Positions 59,851-64,000 of a stretch of 64,000 bases of DNA are shown in pieces. A program made the translations under genes and the position numbers. The notes beneath the pieces are model-generated. The model searched no databases, was not told the DNA's origin, and was given only the letters and a program-made list of their open reading frames with translations. Positions within the stretch are counted from its first letter, which is position 1. Each line of letters begins with the position of its first letter. Source of the DNA: Antrihabitans spumae. Its GTDB lineage: Bacteria; Actinomycetota; Actinomycetes; Mycobacteriales; Mycobacteriaceae. The stretch lies in the NCBI RefSeq assembly GCF_043944905.1, contig NZ_JBIMSN010000008.1, positions 1 through 64,000 of the forward strand, in the 5' to 3' direction.

Positions 59851-61560
59851 TCAGGTGGGGATGGGGTGGTTCGCCGCGAGATCTGCAAGCAACTGCTCGA
59901 CCGACTGCGGCCGTCCGTAGAGATACCCCTGTGCGAATCGATAGCCGAGCGTCGAAAGTGCGGTCGCTTGATTGGTGTACTCGACGCCTTCGGCGATGAT
60001 GTACAAGCCAAGCGCTGCACTGAGTTTCGCGATCACCTCGAGCAGAGGCGGTGGCGGAGAATCGGGCGCGATCGAGGCAACGAACGAGGCGTCGAGCTTG
60101 AGAATATCGGTCGGCAGGGTCATCAAACGGCTCAGTGACGAGTACCCGGTACCGAAATCGTCGATGGCGATCCTGATACCGCGTCGGCGCAGCGCAGCAA
60201 GGTTGGCGATGGCGACCGGTGTGTCGATGTCGAGGAACGTCTCCGTCACCTCGACCACCAGTTGGTCTGCGGGCCAACCGGTTCGGCTCAGCACCTCGTC
60301 CACTCCGGCGATGAAACCCGCCTCGATCAACTCGAGTCCGGACGCGTTGACGTTGAGCGTCAGCTTCTCACCCGGCGTCGCCTTGGCCAACCGCATCGCC
60401 TGCTCGCAGGCACGTGCGAGAACGAAGGCGCCGAGGTGTGAGATCAAGCCGTTTTCCTCAGCGGCATGGACGATTTCGGCGGGACTCACGGTCTGTGACG
60501 AGGCGTCGCACCACCGGACGAGCGCTTCGTAGCCGACCACCTTGCCGCTGGCTTGGAGGTCGACGATCGGCTGCAACGCGATGTCGACGGCGTCCGACCG
60601 GATTGCGTCCAGGATCGCGGCGGTCGGCTGCGGATCGTGATCGGTTTCGAGAACGGACCGATTGCGCCCGGCCAGTTTCGCGCGGTACAGGCCGACCATC
60701 GCCCGACTGACCATAAAGGACGCAGACTCGCCCTGCTGCCACGATGTGACGCCGGCGGAGCAGCCGACCTCGATCGCGTCTCGCATCCGGTCGGCGAGCA
60801 GAATCACGCCGTGCTCGCTCATGTTCGGCATCAGCAGCGCGAATTCGTCGCCGCCATACCTCGCCAGAATTCGATTCGGACCCAGCAACTTTCGCCAGAT
60901 GTCGGCGATGCGCTGCAGTTCTGCGTCACCGTCGGCGTAACCACGGGAGTCGTTGAAAAGCTTGAAATGATCGAGGTTCAACACCGCAATCGCCGGTCGC
61001 GTGCCGATTCGCCCTGCCCGCGCGATTTCCAGGTCGAGGCTCCGATCGAAGCCACGCTTGTTGACAAGACCCGTCAGCGCGTCGATGTCTGCGTCGGACG
61101 CGATCCGAGCCAACACCCCTACACAGCAGGCAACGGCCAGTGAGACCCCTGCGGGTACCAGCCCGGTCCACCACGGGATATCCGGCCGGACCGCAAGGCT
61201 GACCATGCACATCGTGACGGCGAAGACGGTGTTGACCGCACCCCACGCCCACGAGAAGACAAACGCCGCATCACAGATGATCGCGACGTAGAGCGACGCG
61301 AAACCCAGGGCAGCGATGCTGCTGGTTGCGTTGACGATCCCGACGGTTAGCAGGACCGTCGCAGACAGAATCAGCACCGGATGTGTGCGCGGATCGACTC
61401 GTCGTCCCAAGATGAGCAGCGCCGCACCGATGATCAATGCCGATGCACCCACGCTGCCGACTATCAGGCGATTGCCGCTCGTCTCGTTCGGCATCAGAAT
61501 CGTCACCGTCGTGCCGAGGATGCCTCCGAAGAGGTAGAGTCCGCCGGCCGTGCGAGACAT
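59851..61560 (-). CDS. Membrane GGDEF-EAL protein (cyclic di-GMP), copy 2 of a tandem pair
   Basis: A 569-residue protein: about six N-terminal membrane helices (5-150), a GGDEF domain with intact YGGDEF (236-240) and an EAL domain with EAL at 345-347, DDFGTGYSSL and IIAEGVE. All key residues for making and breaking cyclic di-GMP are visible. No RxxD inhibitory site precedes GGDEF (RILA). It starts 86 bp after the stop of its paralogue, on the same strand. Which activity dominates cannot be told. Confidence 0.92.
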   Translation of the reverse strand: MSRTAGGLYLFGGILGTTVTILMPNETSGNRLIVGSVGASALIIGAALLILGRRVDPRTHPVLILSATVLLTVGIVNATSSIAALGFASLYVAIICDAAFVFSWAWGAVNTVFAVTMCMVSLAVRPDIPWWTGLVPAGVSLAVACCVGVLARIASDADIDALTGLVNKRGFDRSLDLEIARAGRIGTRPAIAVLNLDHFKLFNDSRGYADGDAELQRIADIWRKLLGPNRILARYGGDEFALLMPNMSEHGVILLADRMRDAIEVGCSAGVTSWQQGESASFMVSRAMVGLYRAKLAGRNRSVLETDHDPQPTAAILDAIRSDAVDIALQPIVDLQASGKVVGYEALVRWCDASSQTVSPAEIVHAAEENGLISHLGAFVLARACEQAMRLAKATPGEKLTLNVNASGLELIEAGFIAGVDEVLSRTGWPADQLVVEVTETFLDIDTPVAIANLAALRRRGIRIAIDDFGTGYSSLSRLMTLPTDILKLDASFVASIAPDSPPPPLLEVIAKLSAALGLYIIAEGVEYTNQATALSTLGYRFAQGYLYGRPQSVEQLLADLAANHPIPT

Positions 61561-61646
61561 AGAGACGGCAGGATCAGGGTGGACGGCGCAGAGCGTCGGA
61601 TCGGTCGTCGTCTAGCGCGATCCGTGCTCACCCCCCCACCTCACAT

Positions 61647-63440
61647 TCAGGTACCTACCGAGGTCGGGGTCCCCAGGCTGTCGATCAAACCCCTCGCCGA
61701 CTGCGGTTTACCGTAGTAGAAACCCTGGGCGAGCGAATAGCCGAGGGCCGTGAGAACGGCAGCTTGATGCGAGTTCTCCACACCTTCGGCGATCACGGGC
61801 AGACCGAGTGACGTCGAAAGCAACGCGATGACCTCGAGTAGCGGCGGCGCCTCGCCTTCCGACGTAATGGGGGTGATGAACGACCCGTCCAACTTCAGGA
61901 AATCGGTCGGCAGCGTTTTGAGCCTGCTCAATGACGAGTAGCCGGTGCCGAAGTCGTCGATGGCGATCCTGATGCCGCGCGTGCGTAGCTCGGTCAGGTT
62001 GGTGATTGCCGTGGGCGTGTTGACGTCGAGGACGCTTTCGGTTACTTCGAGCACCAGTTGCGCCGCGGGCCAACCGGTAGCACGCAACACTTCGTCGACT
62101 CTTCCTACGTAGTCCTTTTCGACCAGCTCGAGGCCCGAAACGTTGACGTTGAGGATCAGTCGACGGTCCGCGACCGCATTCTGGAAGTCGTGTGCGTCCC
62201 GGCACGCACGGTAGAGGACGAACTTGTCGAGGTTGCCGATCAGGCCGTTCTCTTCGGCGACCCGGATCACCTCTTCGGTCGTAACCGACGGCTGCGTCAG
62301 CGACTGCCACCGCACGAGGGCCTCGACGCCGACTGTTTGCCCGTCGTCGACGAGGCTGACGATGGGCTGGTACTGGACCTCGAGTGTCTCGCGCGCGATC
62401 GCCTCCACCAGTTCGACTGCGAGCGGCGGTCGTCGTGACGATTCCAGGACGGTTCGATTGCGACCGGCTTGCTTTGCGCGATAGAGCCCGACGTCGGCGC
62501 GGCTGACGAGGAACGAACCCGATTCGCCGGGCTGCCACGACGTGACGCCTGCGGAGCAGCCGAGTGCGATCGCCTCACGCATCTGGTCGGCGAGCGATAT
62601 TGCACCCTGCTCCGACATGTCCGGCACAAGCAACGCGAATTCGTCGCCGCCGTAGCGGGCGAGAATCCGGGTCGGTCCGAGTAACTTCTGCCATTGATCG
62701 GCGACACGTTGCAATACGGCGTCACCGGATCGATGACCCAATTCGTCGTTGACGGCCTTGAAACGGTCTAGGTCGAACAAAATCAAAGCGGGACGCAAAC
62801 CTGTACGAGTGGCCCGCGCAATTTCCAAATGGAGACGCCGATCGAATCCTCGTCTGTTCAACAAGCCGGTAAGCGAATCGATATCGGCGTCTGACGCGAG
62901 CCGGGCAAGGACACCGACGACGCAGCCGACCGCGATGGTGACGCCGGACGGAATCAGCCCCGACCACCACGGCAGTTCGGGCCGCAACATCAGGACCGTC
63001 ATACAGCACACGACGGCGAACAGGATCTGTCCGGCCGCGCGAAACCACGAGAAGAAGAACGACGAATCGCAGGCGACGAAAACGTAGCAACTGGCAAGTG
63101 ACAGAGCGGCTGCGTTGCTCGTCGATTGGTGGACGGCGACGGTGATCAGGATCGTCCCGAAAACCACCAGGATCTGGTGGGTGCTCGGGCGGACCCGATC
63201 GCCGATCACCACCAAACCGAGACCGAAACAGACAGCGCCGAATGCTGCGACTGCGACGACGAGCCGATTGCCAGGACCGTCGTGGGGCATCAGGACGCTG
63301 AGCACGGTGCCGAGAATGCCGCCCATCGCGAAGAGGCCGCCCGTAGTTCGCGCCATGACGGTCGACGTAGCGAGAGCGAACGGCACGCGTGCCGGTGCGC
63401 CTGCTTCGCCGAGCCGCTGGGTTCGCCGCACGCTGTTCAC
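61647..63440 (-). CDS. Membrane GGDEF-EAL protein (cyclic di-GMP), copy 1 of a tandem pair
   Basis: A 597-residue paralogue of the next gene downstream: membrane helices, YGGDEF, VEALVRW, DDFGTGYSSL and VIAEGVE are all conserved, so both catalytic domains look intact. A GTG at 63440 gives a 28-residue extension (MNSVRRTQRLGEAG) absent from the paralogue, and ATG 63356 aligns with the start of the other copy, so the start is open. Both proteins look like a tandem duplication with moderate divergence, useful for comparing sensor inputs. Confidence 0.9.
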   Translation of the reverse strand: MNSVRRTQRLGEAGAPARVPFALATSTVMARTTGGLFAMGGILGTVLSVLMPHDGPGNRLVVAVAAFGAVCFGLGLVVIGDRVRPSTHQILVVFGTILITVAVHQSTSNAAALSLASCYVFVACDSSFFFSWFRAAGQILFAVVCCMTVLMLRPELPWWSGLIPSGVTIAVGCVVGVLARLASDADIDSLTGLLNRRGFDRRLHLEIARATRTGLRPALILFDLDRFKAVNDELGHRSGDAVLQRVADQWQKLLGPTRILARYGGDEFALLVPDMSEQGAISLADQMREAIALGCSAGVTSWQPGESGSFLVSRADVGLYRAKQAGRNRTVLESSRRPPLAVELVEAIARETLEVQYQPIVSLVDDGQTVGVEALVRWQSLTQPSVTTEEVIRVAEENGLIGNLDKFVLYRACRDAHDFQNAVADRRLILNVNVSGLELVEKDYVGRVDEVLRATGWPAAQLVLEVTESVLDVNTPTAITNLTELRTRGIRIAIDDFGTGYSSLSRLKTLPTDFLKLDGSFITPITSEGEAPPLLEVIALLSTSLGLPVIAEGVENSHQAAVLTALGYSLAQGFYYGKPQSARGLIDSLGTPTSVGT

Positions 63441-63601
63441 ATTACCGCTCTATCTCACCCTCCCCGGTTTGCTGGAGGATGCCTAGTTGAATATCGGAGA
63501 TTATTGCGCGCTGGAAGGACTGCCGGTTCGGCTTTGAAGCTTAATCTCTCGAGTGGGTGCATGTTGGTATGAGCCCGTTTTCCAGCGAAAGCAAAACCGG
63601 C

Positions 63602-63631
63602 AAAATTACGGCGGCAGATTTGCGTAATTTT
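63602..63631 (-). terminator. AT-rich inverted repeat after the CoA-transferase gene
   Basis: AAAATTACG and CGTAATTTT pair over 9 bp with a 12-base loop, about 20 bases after the stop of the leftward CaiB-type gene. The downstream T-run is short. The gap 63441-63651 is unusually AT-rich for this genome and probably also carries the promoter of the leftward GGDEF-EAL pair. Confidence 0.5.
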
Positions 63632-63651
63632 TCTCGAAGCGGACCGGGTCG

Positions 63652-64000
63652 TCAGCGCCAGACCGTCGACGGGTCGGTCGCTTCCCTCGGTGGCGCGGCA
63701 GGCACAGCGTTCGGTGTGCGAGAAAACCGCGGCGCAGGCAGGTGGGAAACGACGCCGTCGACCTCGATCAAAGAGCCACGCGCCGCGATATGGGCGTTCG
63801 AGTTCGCTTCCTCGAACGTCAGGACCGGCGTCGTGCAGGCGTCGGTACCTGCGAAGACCTCGGCCCACTCGTCACGGGTCTTCGTCTTGAACTTCGCGGT
63901 GAACAGTTCACGCAGCTTCGGGAATCCGGCGGGGTCGATCTGATAGGGCAGATCGGCAGGATCGAGCTCGAGGCCCGCAAGCAATTGGGCATAGAACTGC
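63652..64000 (-). CDS. CaiB/BaiF family CoA-transferase or alpha-methylacyl-CoA racemase, C-terminal part
   Basis: The reading frame continues unbroken to the right edge, so the start lies outside the window. The visible 115 residues begin QFYAQLLAGLELDPADLPYQ and include TRDEWAEVFAGTDACTTPVLTFEEA, the typical C-terminal half of Amacr and CaiB-type proteins (CoA-transferase family III). Racemase or transferase cannot be separated from this part. The PAAPP stretch near the end is followed by the stop at 63652. Confidence 0.85.
   Translation of the reverse strand, partial: QFYAQLLAGLELDPADLPYQIDPAGFPKLRELFTAKFKTKTRDEWAEVFAGTDACTTPVLTFEEANSNAHIAARGSLIEVDGVVSHLPAPRFSRTPNAVPAAPPREATDPSTVWR

Overview
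The window is high-GC actinobacterial chromosome, most like Rhodococcus or a close relative in the Mycobacteriales. The clearest sign is a core that follows the Mycobacterium tuberculosis Rv0357c-Rv0365c neighbourhood (recalled from memory, not searched): a GH76 protein, DedA, class II fba, an Rv0361-like membrane protein, DUF3151 (Rv0360c), a site-2 protease (Rv0359), an Rv0358-like protein and purA. Large accessory blocks sit between these genes.

Layout. 1-4951 is one side of a mosaic transposon: IS21-type istB (cut by the window edge) and istA read leftward, and a Tn554-like pair of tyrosine recombinases reads rightward. It ends in three 24-bp terminal repeats and a terminal CA. It has cut the PAS-phosphatase gene rsbP after codon 39 and left rsbQ intact (4952-5866). 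6011-11810 holds small membrane and hypothetical genes, a lipoprotein-ABC exporter operon, an SDR, a TrmH methyltransferase and GH76. 11875-17196 is a sulfonate/organosulfur unit (binding protein, permease, ATPase, flavin monooxygenase, exporter). 17193-22246 is a GntR-controlled carbon module: a two-subunit transketolase, a frameshifted MFS carrier and a divergent SDR, with the operator GTCAAC-N8-GTTGAC at both promoters. 22311-32005 carries a DUF559 protein, a PAS protein, two DedA proteins, fba, an EmbR-like FHA regulator, DUF3151, a FUSC-type protein and a PPOX/WYL pair. 32076-37296 has terD, an HxlR/thioesterase/thiolase unit and a PP2C-FHA pair. 37361-41539 is a probable aminophosphonate module (UTRA regulator, frameshifted GlpT-like carrier, phosphonatase-like HAD, FAD amine oxidase).

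41633-57087 holds a DUF222-HNH protein, two paralogous AAA-LuxR regulators, a four-gene operon ending in a GMC oxidase related to cholesterol oxidases, the site-2 protease pair, purA and an HSL-type esterase. 57382-64000 carries ogt, a small membrane protein divergent from a MocR regulator, two tandem GGDEF-EAL proteins and the end of a CaiB-type CoA-transferase.

Wider patterns. A palindromic repeat of about 70 bp occurs at 27584, 43513 and 53402, twice directly after a stop codon. Two carrier genes each lack one base, and rsbP is cut by the transposon, so either the strain is losing accessory functions or the two frameshifts are sequence errors. No rRNA, tRNA or CRISPR array was seen.
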